DNA of 64,000 nt from Allokutzneria sp. A3M-2-11 16 (GCF_024213555.1 NZ_JANAVO010000001.1:868001-932000), one strand, 5' to 3'; numbered from the stretch's first letter, positions 53,537 to 62,331 are shown. Numbers and translations: made by a program. The notes: generated by a model from the sequence alone, not told the origin.

Positions 53537-54427
53537 TCACAGGACGACGTTTGCCCATGCGGCGAGCATCTTGTGGGCGATCGAACTCGCGCCGGGCAGG
53601 CCGAGTCCGGGAACGGCTCCGCCCGCGGCGAAGGCGGCGCGGACCTCGTCCCGGTGCACCCACTTGGCGTGCTCGATCTCGCCCTCCGCGAGGACGAGCG
53701 GGGCGTCGCGGTCGGCGAGCGCGGAGAAGCCCACCATCAGCGAACGAGGGAACGGCCACGGCTGGCTGCCCAGGTAGCGGACGGCGCGCACGGCCACACC
53801 GACCTCTTCGCCGACCTCGCGCTCGACGCACGCCTCAAGCGACTCGCCGACCTCCACGAAGCCCGCCAGCACTGAATACCGCTCGGCGGGCCAGACCGGC
53901 TGGCGGGCGAGGAGGACGTGCGAGTCGCCGTCGTGCACGAGGCAGATCACCGCGGGATCGGTGCGCGGGTACTCCTCGTGTGCGCAACCGGTGCACTGGC
54001 GGGCCCACCCGGCGCGGATCGCCTTCGTCGGGGAGCCGCAGCGCGCGCAGAAGTTGCTGAGGTCGTGCCACGCGAGCAGGCCGACGGCGGCCGTCATCAA
54101 CCCCGCGTCGGTGTCGCTGAGCAGCGCCCCGCACATGCGCAGGTCCTGCCAGTCCTCCGCGCCCGGACCGCGAACGGCCCAGTACGCGGTCTCGTCCTGC
54201 ACGCCGAGGAACACCGCGCCCTCCACGGGCGCGTCACTGAGGTCGCCGGTGCTGCCGAGGTGCAGCACGTCGTCGGCGAGCCGGGTGCGGCCACGCTCGT
54301 CGATCACGACGAGCGTGGCCTCCTTCCACCCCTTGGACAACAGCTCGGCGTTGTCCCGCAACGCATCCGCTCTGTCCACTGTGGACCGAGAGAGGGCCGG
54401 GAGCCCGTCGAGCGCGAAGTCCGTCAC
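53537..54427 (-). CDS. nudC: NADH pyrophosphatase NudC (Nudix)
   Basis: 296 aa. The zinc ribbon CARCGSPTKAIRAGWARQCTGC is followed by the Nudix box GFVEVGESLEACVEREVGEEVGV and the NudC-specific SQPWPFPRSLMVGF. It hydrolyses NADH and removes NAD caps from RNA. GTG 54427 overlaps the upstream M16 stop (GTGA). Gene order NudC - UvrD2 - WhiB7 equals that in mycobacteria. It contains TCCACTGTGGA as codons for S-T-V-D near its start. Confidence 0.93.
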   Translation of the reverse strand: MTDFALDGLPALSRSTVDRADALRDNAELLSKGWKEATLVVIDERGRTRLADDVLHLGSTGDLSDAPVEGAVFLGVQDETAYWAVRGPGAEDWQDLRMCGALLSDTDAGLMTAAVGLLAWHDLSNFCARCGSPTKAIRAGWARQCTGCAHEEYPRTDPAVICLVHDGDSHVLLARQPVWPAERYSVLAGFVEVGESLEACVEREVGEEVGVAVRAVRYLGSQPWPFPRSLMVGFSALADRDAPLVLAEGEIEHAKWVHRDEVRAAFAAGGAVPGLGLPGASSIAHKMLAAWANVVL

Positions 54428-55782
54428 GAGAGGACGGCACCCCCGAGCGCGCGCAGCGGGGACTCCAGGGTGGCGGCGTCGCCGACGACCACACCGGTCC
54501 ACGCGGTCGGCCGGAAGAACTCGGCGGCGGCCTCGGCGATCTGCTCGGCGGTGACCTGCCGCAGCCGCTCCGGGTGCGCCCACAGCCAGTCGGCACCGAG
54601 GCCGACCGAGGCCAGCCCGGCCAGGTTGCTGGCCAGCCCCGCCTGCGAGGACACGCCGATCGACAGCGATCCCACGAGGTAGCGGCGCACAGTGTCCACT
54701 TCGGACTCGGTCGGCGGCACGAGGCACATCCGGCCGAGCTCGTAGCGCGCTTCGAGTACGGCGGGCGCGGTCACCTCACTCGCGGTGTCACCGCTGAGGA
54801 TCAGCGTCGCCTTGCCCGGGGTGAACTCGAACATCGAGTGCACCGAGTAGGTGTAGCCCTTGTCCTCGCGAAGGTTCTCCACCACTCGCGAGGAGAAGAA
54901 CCCGCCGAAGGCGATGTTGGCCATCTGCAGCGCGACATACCGGGGATCGGTGCGCGGAACCGCTTGCGTGCTCAGCCGGAGCTGCGACTGCACGGCACCC
55001 GGCCGGTCGACCAGGCGAAGGTCTCCCCCGGCGATGTCCGGCAGCTGCGGCATCTCCACCGCGCTGCCGTCGGAGTTCCACCCCGCGAGCACCGCGGCGA
55101 TCCGGTCGACCGCCTGCTGCGGCTCGACATCGCCGACGACCACGAGCACGGAACCGCGCGGGAGCACGGCGCGGCGGTGCAGCTCGCGGACGTCCTCGAC
55201 GGTGACGGCGGCCGCGGCCTCCTCGGTGGGCACCTCCCGCGTGAACGGGTGGTCGCCGTAGCGGTGCCGCTGCAACGCTTCCCGCGCGATCGTGCCGGGC
55301 TGGCTGCGCATCAGCGAGATCGAGCTGACCAGCCGCTCGCGCTCCCGGTAGACCTCCTGCTCGGGGTAGGCCGCCGCGGTCAGCAGGTCGGCCAGCACGT
55401 CCAGCTGGAGGTCCAGGCCGTCGACGAGCCCGCTCCACGACAGCGAGAGGTGCTCCGGATCGACGCCGACGCTCAGCGCCGCGCCGACCCTGGCCAGATC
55501 GCTGTCCAGTTCGACCATCGTGCGCTTGGCGGTGCCCGCGAGCAGGGTCGCCGACAGCAGCTCGGCCTGCGCGGCGTGCTCCTGCCGCTCCCCCGCGAAC
55601 GGGATGTGGAGGCGGAACTCCACCATCGGCACGGTGGAGCGCTGCGCGACGATCACGCGCAAACCGTTGTCCAGCACGGTGTCCACGAGCTTGGGCTCGA
55701 CGGCGGTGCTCTGCGCGACGAGGTCCGGCAGGGGGCGCGGACCGGCTTCGGTGCGGCCGATCTCGGCAGCGGTGCGGGTCAC
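54424..55782 (-). CDS. M16-family peptidase-like subunit, zinc site absent
   Basis: 452 aa. It has the M16 beta-alpha fold blocks (LDNGLRVIVAQRSTVPMVEFRLHIPFAGERQEHAAQAELLSATLLAGT and GNIAFGGFFSSRVVENLREDKGYTYSVHS-like MANIAFGGFFSSRV), but no HxxEH. Such chains pair with the active M16 subunit encoded just upstream, as in the MPP/insulysin-like dimers. GTG 55782 overlaps that gene's stop by 4 nt. Substrate unknown. Confidence 0.9.
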   Translation of the reverse strand: MTRTAAEIGRTEAGPRPLPDLVAQSTAVEPKLVDTVLDNGLRVIVAQRSTVPMVEFRLHIPFAGERQEHAAQAELLSATLLAGTAKRTMVELDSDLARVGAALSVGVDPEHLSLSWSGLVDGLDLQLDVLADLLTAAAYPEQEVYRERERLVSSISLMRSQPGTIAREALQRHRYGDHPFTREVPTEEAAAAVTVEDVRELHRRAVLPRGSVLVVVGDVEPQQAVDRIAAVLAGWNSDGSAVEMPQLPDIAGGDLRLVDRPGAVQSQLRLSTQAVPRTDPRYVALQMANIAFGGFFSSRVVENLREDKGYTYSVHSMFEFTPGKATLILSGDTASEVTAPAVLEARYELGRMCLVPPTESEVDTVRRYLVGSLSIGVSSQAGLASNLAGLASVGLGADWLWAHPERLRQVTAEQIAEAAAEFFRPTAWTGVVVGDAATLESPLRALGGAVLS

Positions 55783-57065
55783 TTGTCGCCTCCAGCGGGG
55801 GTCAGGGTCAGCACGGCGCGGGAGTCGGGGCGCAGGCCCTTGGCCGCCTTCGCCACGTCGTCCGGGGTCACGGCCGCGAGCAGCTCGGGGAGTTCGCCGA
55901 TCAGCTCGGCGCGGCCGAACAGCAGCTCCGCGGAGCCGTAGTTCAGCGTGCGCGAGGTCAGCCGGTCGTGCGCGCCGTGCAGCGTGGCCGCCCAGCGCGC
56001 GGTGATCCTGGCCAGCTCGTCGGCGTCGGGGCCGTGCGCGGCCAGCTTCTCCAGCTCCTCGTCGATCGCGCCGAGCACGCGCGCCTGCTCGACCTGGCCG
56101 GGGTAGATCCCCACGATCGCGAAGGTGTCCGGGTCGCGGGCGTCCAGGGAACTGCCGAGCAGCCCGCAGCGCGCGCTGATCTCGATCACCAGCTCGTCGG
56201 TGTGCACCAACCGCTGCACCAGGCGCGCCGAGTCGCCGTCGCTGAGCAGCGAGGAGAGCACCATGTAGGCCAGGTAGCCGTTCATGTCGGTGCTCGGGTC
56301 GGGCAGGCGGTAGCCCACGGTCAGGCCGGGCAGCGTGGCGTGCGGGTCGACGTGCTCCCCGCGCAGCTCGGTGGTGGGCAGCGGCTCGGAGAACGACGGC
56401 CGCGGCGGGACGGGACGCGCGGGGACGTCGCCGAAGTGCTTGTGCACCAGGTCGATCGTCGGCTTGAGCTCGAACTCGCCGGTCACCGTCAGCACCGCGT
56501 TGCCCGGAGCGTAGTAGGTGTCGAAGAACGCCGCGCAGTCGTCCAGCGTGGCCTCCTCCAGCTCGGCGAAATCGCCGTAGCCGTTGTGGGAGTTGGCGAA
56601 CGTGGAGTAGAGCACCGGCGGCAGGGTGATCCACGGGAACCCGCCGTAGGGCCGGTTCAGCACGTTGAGCCGGATCTCCTCCTTGACCACGTCGACCTGG
56701 TTGCGCAGGTTCTCCTCGGTGATCTTCGGGGCGCGCATCCGGTCGGCTTCCAGGAAGAGCATCCGCTCCAGCGCCGCGGACGGCGTGACCTGGTAGTAGT
56801 CGGTGTAGTCCTGGTGCGTCGAGCCGTTGAAGGTGCCACCGGAGCCCTGGACGTGCCGGAAGTGCGCGAGCTTCTCCAGGCTCTCGCTGCCCTGGAACAT
56901 CAGGTGCTCGAACAGGTGGGCAAAACCGGTCCGCCCCTCCGGCTCTGAACGAAATCCCACGTCGTAGTGCACGCTGACGCCGACGACGGGCGCTGAGGGA
57001 TCCGGAGCCAGGAGCACCCGCAACCCGTTGGGCAGGGTGAACCGGTGAAGCTGGGGTTGGGCCAT
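55779..57065 (-). CDS. M16-family zinc peptidase (active subunit)
   Basis: 428 aa. The inverted zinc-binding motif HLFEH is at residues ~49-53 in GRTGFAHLFEHLMFQGS, with the downstream ENLRNQVDVVKEEIR helix (the Glu ligand) and the R/Y motif RPYGGFPW. It should cut peptides as a dimer with the following catalytically silent subunit. ATG 57065. The two genes overlap by 4 nt and lead on to nudC. Confidence 0.92.
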   Translation of the reverse strand: MAQPQLHRFTLPNGLRVLLAPDPSAPVVGVSVHYDVGFRSEPEGRTGFAHLFEHLMFQGSESLEKLAHFRHVQGSGGTFNGSTHQDYTDYYQVTPSAALERMLFLEADRMRAPKITEENLRNQVDVVKEEIRLNVLNRPYGGFPWITLPPVLYSTFANSHNGYGDFAELEEATLDDCAAFFDTYYAPGNAVLTVTGEFELKPTIDLVHKHFGDVPARPVPPRPSFSEPLPTTELRGEHVDPHATLPGLTVGYRLPDPSTDMNGYLAYMVLSSLLSDGDSARLVQRLVHTDELVIEISARCGLLGSSLDARDPDTFAIVGIYPGQVEQARVLGAIDEELEKLAAHGPDADELARITARWAATLHGAHDRLTSRTLNYGSAELLFGRAELIGELPELLAAVTPDDVAKAAKGLRPDSRAVLTLTPAGGDK

Positions 57066-57181
57066 GGGCGCAAGCCTATGCCCGCACGGCGAGCCCGTGT
57101 CCGCCTATGCTGCAAGCGCATGGCCCGACCCGGGGACGTGCGTCTTCGGCCGATCCGATCCGGCGTGTGGAGGCCCCGTCG

Positions 57182-58129
57182 ATGACAGAGCCAGTCGAGC
57201 CGCCCCTGGAGGACCCGACGGCGCACTACCGGGGGCGCGGCAACTCGCCTCTGGTGATCACCCTCGTGGTGGTCGGCCTGCTCGCGGGCACCCTCGGTTT
57301 CGCCGGGCTGGCGCGCACCTGGGGGTCGACGCCGGACGTCGACGAACCCGGACTGGCCGCACCTCCGGCGAGCTCGGCCGCGGGCCCCGAGGAGAAGCCG
57401 GTCGCCCGGCCGAAGTACCGGCTCTCCGACCACCCGCTGCTGGCCGACGGGCTCGGCCTCGGCCCGACCGAGTGCCAGCTGCCCGCGTTCGGCCGCTCCG
57501 AGGAGCAGTTGCACGCCTACTACACCGCGGGCCTGAAGTGCCTGGAGTCCGCGTGGAACCCGGTCTTACAAGCGGCCAACCTGCCTACGCAGCAGGCGAA
57601 ACTGGACACCTCGCCGGACCTGCCCCGCAACCCCTGCGGTGAGCCGCCGAACGAGGACGAGGCGATCGCGATGTACTGCGGCGCCAACTTCACCATCTAC
57701 ATGCCGATCACCCGGCTGCAGCGCAACTACGGCACCGGCCGCTCCGCCGCCTCCGGCCACCTGGCCACGCTGGCGCACGAGTACGGCCACCACGTGCAGG
57801 CGGTCAGCGGCATGCTGTCGGCGGCCAACCGGCAGCAGATCGACGCGGGCGAGTCCACCCCGACCGGCCGCGAGACCTCCCGCCGCATCGAGATGCAGGC
57901 GACCTGCTTCGCGGGGATGTTCTTCGCCGCCACCTCCGGCCGCGGTTCGGTGACCAAGTCGCTGGCGGACAGCGGGGTCGCCGACTTCCGCCGGATGGAC
58001 GACACCTCGGTCCAGGGCAGCACCCACGGCAAGGCCAGCAACCAGGCGACGTGGGCCAAGCGCGGGCACAAGGACAACCGCACCGCCTCCTGCAACACCT
58101 GGACCGCCCCCTCCTCCGAGGTCGGCTAG
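57182..58129 (+). CDS. Neutral zinc metallopeptidase (YpfJ-like), TTA codon
   Basis: 315 aa. The N-terminal membrane anchor VITLVVVGLLAGTLGFAGLA is followed by a Pro/Ala linker and a zinc domain with LATLAHEYGHHVQAVSGML (HExxH) and later RRIEMQATCFAGMFF (third ligand). It is the neutral zinc metallopeptidase family (PF04228). ATG 57182 has GGAGG 8 nt upstream. Codon 129 (57566-57568) is TTA, extremely rare in such genomes and usually a sign of bldA control. Substrate unknown. Confidence 0.88.
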   Translation: MTEPVEPPLEDPTAHYRGRGNSPLVITLVVVGLLAGTLGFAGLARTWGSTPDVDEPGLAAPPASSAAGPEEKPVARPKYRLSDHPLLADGLGLGPTECQLPAFGRSEEQLHAYYTAGLKCLESAWNPVLQAANLPTQQAKLDTSPDLPRNPCGEPPNEDEAIAMYCGANFTIYMPITRLQRNYGTGRSAASGHLATLAHEYGHHVQAVSGMLSAANRQQIDAGESTPTGRETSRRIEMQATCFAGMFFAATSGRGSVTKSLADSGVADFRRMDDTSVQGSTHGKASNQATWAKRGHKDNRTASCNTWTAPSSEVG

Positions 58130-58153
58130 TCCCGTCCCAGCGCGGGTTCCGGC

Positions 58154-58670
58154 GTCTTCAAGTACGACGAACCCCCCAAGTCGATCACCGATAACCGCAC
58201 CCAACCCCCTACGGCGCAGGCGCTTCGGCAAGCGACAGGCTGTTCCCGTCCGGGTCCAGCACGTCGACGTGGCGCACGCCGTTGCCGTAGGTCTCCACCG
58301 GTTCATGGGCGATGCCGTGCGCGGCGAGGCGCGCCAGGACGTCGTCGAGGCCGGTCACCCCGATCGTGATCATCGCCTGGCCCACCCGCTCGGCGCGCAC
58401 CTCGCGTGCGTCCACGACGACCCACGCGCTCTCGCCGAGCTGCCACAGGTGCTCCTCGCCGATGACCTCGTCGGCCGAGCGCCCGAAGAACACCCCGAAC
58501 CACTCCAGCGCTCTGGGCAGGTCGCTCACCGGCATGATGCTGTACAGGTCCACCCGGACCACCCCTCTCGGTCGCTTCCGGAGGTTGGACCGCTGCGGCG
58601 GCTGAAACTCATCGGTGGGGTTTGCTGCGGTTGGAGACGGTTTTGGACGGGGTCCGGGGTACTTGAAGAC
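58154..58670. repeat. Inverted GTCTTCAAGTAC pair flanking the VOC gene
   Basis: GTCTTCAAGTAC at 58154-58165 and its reverse complement GTACTTGAAGAC at 58659-58670 bracket a 517-bp segment containing only the VOC gene. The same 12-mer forms the outer arms of the element at 37196-37329. Confidence 0.6.
58209..58553 (-). CDS. VOC/glyoxalase-fold protein
   Basis: 114 aa: VDLYSIMPVSDLPRALEWFGVFFGRSADEVIGEEHLWQLGES...GVTGLDDVLARLAAHGIAHEPVETYGNGVRHVDVLDPDGNSLSLAEA. Two halves of the betaalphabetabetabeta fold are visible (VSDLPRALEWF, DPDGNSLSLA). The canonical metal residues are partly missing, so it could be a binding protein rather than an enzyme. GTG 58553 was chosen with GAGAGGGG 8 nt upstream. 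The gene lies alone in the 58154-58670 inverted-repeat pair. Confidence 0.78.
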   Translation of the reverse strand: MDLYSIMPVSDLPRALEWFGVFFGRSADEVIGEEHLWQLGESAWVVVDAREVRAERVGQAMITIGVTGLDDVLARLAAHGIAHEPVETYGNGVRHVDVLDPDGNSLSLAEAPAP

Positions 58671-58692
58671 CGGGGAACCCGTGGGCGGAGTG

Positions 58693-59412
58693 CTAGCGGG
58701 CGGTGTCGGTGAGCAGGCGGCCGACCTGGTTGGTCAGCCGGGCGATGCCGCCGGGGGCGATCGTGGTCCAGGCCGGGCCGTTGTAGGTGGCCCGCTGCTC
58801 GATCAGGTAGCGGCCGTGGTCGGTGTCCACGAAGGCCACCGCGTGCCCGCCGCGCTTCCTGCGGTTGGCGCCGTCGCGCACCGCCGAGGTGAACTGGCCG
58901 CCGCCGACCACCCCGCTGAGCATCTCGCCGATCATGGCCGCGTCCGCCTGGCCGATCCGCCGCTCGACCAGGCGGGCCGCCAGGTCCTCGCCGTCCGCGC
59001 AGGCCGCGTCGAACACCGCGCTCGGCAGGCTCACCGAACGACCGGGGCCGCCCCGCAGCGGAGGCACCGCCGTGACGATCGTCCTGGTCAGCGCCTTGCC
59101 GAAGATCCGGGTGAGGGTGATCTTGTCCCCCTCGCCGACCGCGAGCACGCCCTCGTCGCCGACCGCCGCCGCCATGATCCGGTGGCCGGGGTCCTGGCGC
59201 AGGGTGGCGTGCAGCTCCTGGCGACTGGTGGCGAGCACGGTCAGCAGGTCGCGCAGCCGCGGCTCGATCTGGACCGGTCCCACCGGCCGCCGTCCGGTCA
59301 GGTGCGCGAAGGGCTCCGGCGGCTGGCCCAGGTTGAGTGCGCGCCAGCAGCGGTCGAACTCGTCCGCGGTGAGAGCGACCAGCGTCCTGGCCCGCGCGGG
59401 TCGGTGCGGCAT
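58693..59412 (-). CDS. EspG-family (ESX secretion-associated) protein
   Basis: 239 aa. It has the EspG pattern: VALTADEFDRCWRALNLGQPPEPF at the start, FGKALTRTIVTAVPPLRGGPGRSVSLPSA in the middle, and the C-terminal FVDTDHGRYLIEQRATYNGPAWTTIAPGG. In mycobacteria EspG chaperones PE-PPE substrates of ESX. No ESX core gene is nearby, so its partner must be elsewhere. ATG 59412 follows GAGGAGCCTG. Confidence 0.8.
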   Translation of the reverse strand: MPHRPARARTLVALTADEFDRCWRALNLGQPPEPFAHLTGRRPVGPVQIEPRLRDLLTVLATSRQELHATLRQDPGHRIMAAAVGDEGVLAVGEGDKITLTRIFGKALTRTIVTAVPPLRGGPGRSVSLPSAVFDAACADGEDLAARLVERRIGQADAAMIGEMLSGVVGGGQFTSAVRDGANRRKRGGHAVAFVDTDHGRYLIEQRATYNGPAWTTIAPGGIARLTNQVGRLLTDTAR

Positions 59413-59508
59413 CAGGCTCCTCACGTGCGGGCGGAAATAATTTTCCCCCTCCGACGCGGCGCCAGGAGCCGCGGTTCCCGCCGGGACGCGGTGGTGATCA
59501 GTTAGTGA

Positions 59509-59979
59509 TCATGCGAGCTGCCCGGTGGCCGACCGCCGCCTGCCGTGCCCGGCGAGCAGCAGCGCGTAGATCGCCCCGGCCACCCCGGCCACCGTGCACA
59601 GCACCGCGCGCAGCCGCTGGCCGAGCCCGCTGCTCGCCTGCCCGGTGCCGACCACCTGCACCACGAGGTTCTCGGTGTTGGTCGGCAGCTTCTGCGGGAC
59701 CTCGACCTCCAGCTGCTCGCCCTCGCGGCTGCCGCACGCGTCGAGCTTGGCGCGCATCGGCAGCCCGTCGACCCGGATCTCGATCCCGTCCCGGGCCTGG
59801 CTGCCGCAGGCGACCGGCGCGACCACGGTGGCGGGCACCCGCCTGGTCGGCGCGAGGTCGCCCGACGACGTGCCCGTGACCAGCGGAAGCCCCCACACGA
59901 CGAGGGCGGCGCCGAGTCCGACAAGGCCGACGACGAACAGGATCAGTCCCCAGCGGACCGGGGCAGGGCGAGCGACCAC
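59509..59979 (-). CDS. Membrane protein of unknown function
   Basis: 156 aa. One N-terminal helix (VRWGLILFVVGLVGLGAALVVWGLPLV) and one near the C-terminus (GQRLRAVLCTVAGVAGAIYALLLAG). The segment between is beta-rich with Cys (VVAPVACGSQARDGIEIRVDG, KLDACGSREG) and could be extracellular. GTG 59979 follows GGGAGC. The K+ channel gene lies 28 nt upstream in the same direction, so co-transcription is likely. No family is recognised. Confidence 0.55.
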   Translation of the reverse strand: MVARPAPVRWGLILFVVGLVGLGAALVVWGLPLVTGTSSGDLAPTRRVPATVVAPVACGSQARDGIEIRVDGLPMRAKLDACGSREGEQLEVEVPQKLPTNTENLVVQVVGTGQASSGLGQRLRAVLCTVAGVAGAIYALLLAGHGRRRSATGQLA

Positions 59980-60007
59980 ACCGAGGATGCTCCCAGACTC
60001 GCCCCGG

Positions 60008-61075
60008 CTAGTCCTCTCCAGCCGGGGTCACCTTGCGGACGTAGAGCAGGCGATCTCCGGATTCGATGGCGTCGGCCTCCGGGGCGTCCACCCGATAGAG
60101 GTGACCGTCGCGCACCACGCCCAGCACGATGTCGGAGAGGTGCCTCGGCGATCCGCCGATCTCGTTCGACTCGACCTCGCGCTCGGAGATGGCCAGCCCG
60201 GCGTCCGGGGTGAGCAGGTCCTCGAACATCTCCACCACAGACGGCGTCGAGGTGGCCATGCCGAGCAGCCTGCCTGCGGTCTCGCTGGAGACCACCACCG
60301 AGTCGGCGCCGGACTGGCGCAGCAGGTGGACGTTCTCCGCCTCCCGCACCGCGGCCACGATCTGGGCCTTGGGCGCCAGTTCGCGGGCGGTCAGCGTGAC
60401 CAGCACGGCGGTGTCGTCGCGGTTGGCCGCGACCACGATCGCCCTGGCCCTGGAGGCACCGGCCAGCCGCAGCACGTCCGACCTCGTCCCCGAACCGTGC
60501 ACGGTGACCAGGCCCTGGGCGGAGGCGGCCTCCAGCGACTCGTGGTCGGTGTCGACGACGACGATCTCGGTGCTCTCGGTGCCCTCGCCGAGCAGCGCGG
60601 TGACCGCGGAGCGGCCCTTGGTGCCGTACCCGATGACGACCGTGTGGTCGCGCACCTTGGACCTCCAACTTTGGATCTTGAGAGCTTGCCGGGAGCGGTC
60701 GGTGAGCACTTCCAGGGTGGTACCGACCAGGACGATCAGGAACAGCACGCGCAGCGGGGTGATCACCAGGACGTTGATCAGCCGGGCCGACGGGGAGGCC
60801 GGGGTGATGTCGCCGTAGCCGGTGGTCGACAGCGACACGGTCGCGTAGTAGATCGAGTCGAGCAGCGAGAGCCCGTCGTCGTTGACGTCGCGGTAGCCGT
60901 CGCGGTCGAAGTAGACGATCAGCACCGTCGCGATCAGCGCCAGCGCAGCCCCGACCACCCTGCGCACGATGGCCCGGATCGGGCTCATCGTGTGCGTCGG
61001 GATCTTCAGCACGCCGACCAGGGCGTGCCCCGGCTTGACGTCCAGGTCGTCGGTGGTGCGACGAAGGCGGATCAT
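60008..61075 (-). CDS. Potassium channel protein with TrkA-N (RCK) domain
   Basis: 355 aa. Two helices flank the selectivity filter TGYGD (residues 85-89 in STTGYGDITPAS). An RCK_N Rossmann domain follows with VVIGYGTKGRSAVTALL and an RCK_C-like tail. It should be a ligand-gated K+ channel like Rv3200c of M. tuberculosis. ATG 61075 overlaps the upstream M20-like stop by 4 nt. The small membrane protein follows. Confidence 0.92.
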   Translation of the reverse strand: MIRLRRTTDDLDVKPGHALVGVLKIPTHTMSPIRAIVRRVVGAALALIATVLIVYFDRDGYRDVNDDGLSLLDSIYYATVSLSTTGYGDITPASPSARLINVLVITPLRVLFLIVLVGTTLEVLTDRSRQALKIQSWRSKVRDHTVVIGYGTKGRSAVTALLGEGTESTEIVVVDTDHESLEAASAQGLVTVHGSGTRSDVLRLAGASRARAIVVAANRDDTAVLVTLTARELAPKAQIVAAVREAENVHLLRQSGADSVVVSSETAGRLLGMATSTPSVVEMFEDLLTPDAGLAISEREVESNEIGGSPRHLSDIVLGVVRDGHLYRVDAPEADAIESGDRLLYVRKVTPAGED

Positions 61076-61872
61076 GCCGCGCTCCCGTGGTCGAGAAGGT
61101 CGGTCCCCGCCGGGTTCCGGCGCGGACCGCCGAGGAGACCCGCCAGCCGCACGGCGTTGTGCAGCAGCAACGAGGTGCTGAGCTGTTCATCCTGCTGGGT
61201 GACGTTCCCCGGGGCGGAGGCGGCCCCGTCGAGCACCGGCAGGCCGCCGTGGGCAGGCACCCCGAACTCGCCGAGCAGGGTGGGCTCCGCGGTGCTCGGC
61301 GGCGGCGCGAACATCAGCAGCAGCTGGCAGTCCAGCTCCGCCCGGTGCGCTCCGACCAGCCGTTCCAGGTGCTCCGACCCGGCGGCGCCCGCTCCCTCGG
61401 CGAGCAGCACGAGCGTGGCGGCCGGGCGGGTGCGCCCGGTGACCGCGAGGTGCGCAGCCAGGGCCAGCCGCACGGAGGTGAGCAGCCCCTTGGCCACCGC
61501 GCCCCTGGCGATCAGCGCGCCGTCGCGCAGCGCCGGTTCGAACGGGGGGTGCGACCAGCCCTGGACGTCGTGGATGGGCGCGACGTCGTGGTGGCCGTAG
61601 ATCAGGACCGTGGGGCCGTCACCGGGCCAGACGGCGTGCACGGCGGGACGGGCGGAGCCGTCGTCCCAGATCCGCGCTTCGGGCCAGCCGTCGCGGCGCA
61701 GGGCGGTCGCGAGCCAGCGCGCTGAGCGCACCAGGTCGTCGCCGTGGGCGGGGTCGGCACTGATGGAGGGGATGGTCAGCCAGTCACGCAGGTCCGCGAG
61801 GTAGGACTCGGCACGGGCCGAGACCTCCTGTGCTTCGGCGGAACCCGCGCGCGGATGGTGCGCGTCGGTCAC
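61072..61872 (-). CDS. Degenerate M20-like (peptidase) protein
   Basis: 266 aa, far shorter than the ~450 of M20 dipeptidases. It keeps the first metal motif, GHHDV (residues 93-97, LIYGHHDVAP), but the usual Asp-Asp-Lys-Gly segment is replaced by ARGAVAKGLL, and the Glu-Glu motif (EGEEE) by LLAEGAGAAGS. The lid and C-terminal domain are missing. It is probably catalytically dead. GTG 61872 is the start; its stop overlaps the K+ channel start by 4 nt, so it may act as a channel partner. Confidence 0.65.
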   Translation of the reverse strand: MTDAHHPRAGSAEAQEVSARAESYLADLRDWLTIPSISADPAHGDDLVRSARWLATALRRDGWPEARIWDDGSARPAVHAVWPGDGPTVLIYGHHDVAPIHDVQGWSHPPFEPALRDGALIARGAVAKGLLTSVRLALAAHLAVTGRTRPAATLVLLAEGAGAAGSEHLERLVGAHRAELDCQLLLMFAPPPSTAEPTLLGEFGVPAHGGLPVLDGAASAPGNVTQQDEQLSTSLLLHNAVRLAGLLGGPRRNPAGTDLLDHGSAA

Positions 61873-61956
61873 GGAGCGGGAGGTTAGGGCATGTGAGCGG
61901 CGCGCGGGATGTGATTCCCCGCGCGCCGCGTGTCCCACCGGAGTTACCGTTCGGTA

Positions 61957-62331
61957 ATGGGAGCGGACAAGCAGATCTCGGCCGTCGTCCTCGCGGCCTT
62001 CCTCGGCGGGATGGGCGTACTGCACTTCGTGAAGCCGGAGCCCTTCGACGCGATCGTGCCGAGCCGGTTGCCCGGCTCGGCACGAACGTGGACCCATCTC
62101 TCCGGCGTCGCCGAGCTGGGTTGCGCGGCGGCCGTCGCCGTTCCGCGCACCCGCGGGCTGGGCGGACTGCTCACCGCGGGCCTGTTCGCGGCGGTCTTCC
62201 CGGCCAACGTGAAGATGGCCTACGACTACCGGAACAAGCCCGCGAAGCAGCGGCTGATCGCCTACGCCCGTCTGCCCTTCCAGGTTCCCCTGGTGCTGTG
62301 GGCGCTGCGGGTGCGCAAACGGGCTCAGTAG
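61957..62331 (+). CDS. DoxX-like small membrane protein
   Basis: 124 aa with three or four hydrophobic segments (ISAVVLAAFLGGMGVLHFV, TWTHLSGVAELGCAAAVAV, GLLTAGLFAAVFPANVKM, QVPLVLWAL). The motif VLHFVKPEPFDAIVPSRLP, GVAELGCA and FPANVKMA follows the DoxX/DUF4345 pattern. ATG 61957. It is divergent from the M20-like gene and overlaps the 3' end of the first LAS-like gene by a few bases on the other strand. Function unknown. Confidence 0.72.
   Translation: MGADKQISAVVLAAFLGGMGVLHFVKPEPFDAIVPSRLPGSARTWTHLSGVAELGCAAAVAVPRTRGLGGLLTAGLFAAVFPANVKMAYDYRNKPAKQRLIAYARLPFQVPLVLWALRVRKRAQ

Noticed and set aside
58693-59412. ESX secretion locus
   Set aside because: Only the EspG-like chaperone is present; no EccA-E, mycosin or WXG100 gene is near.
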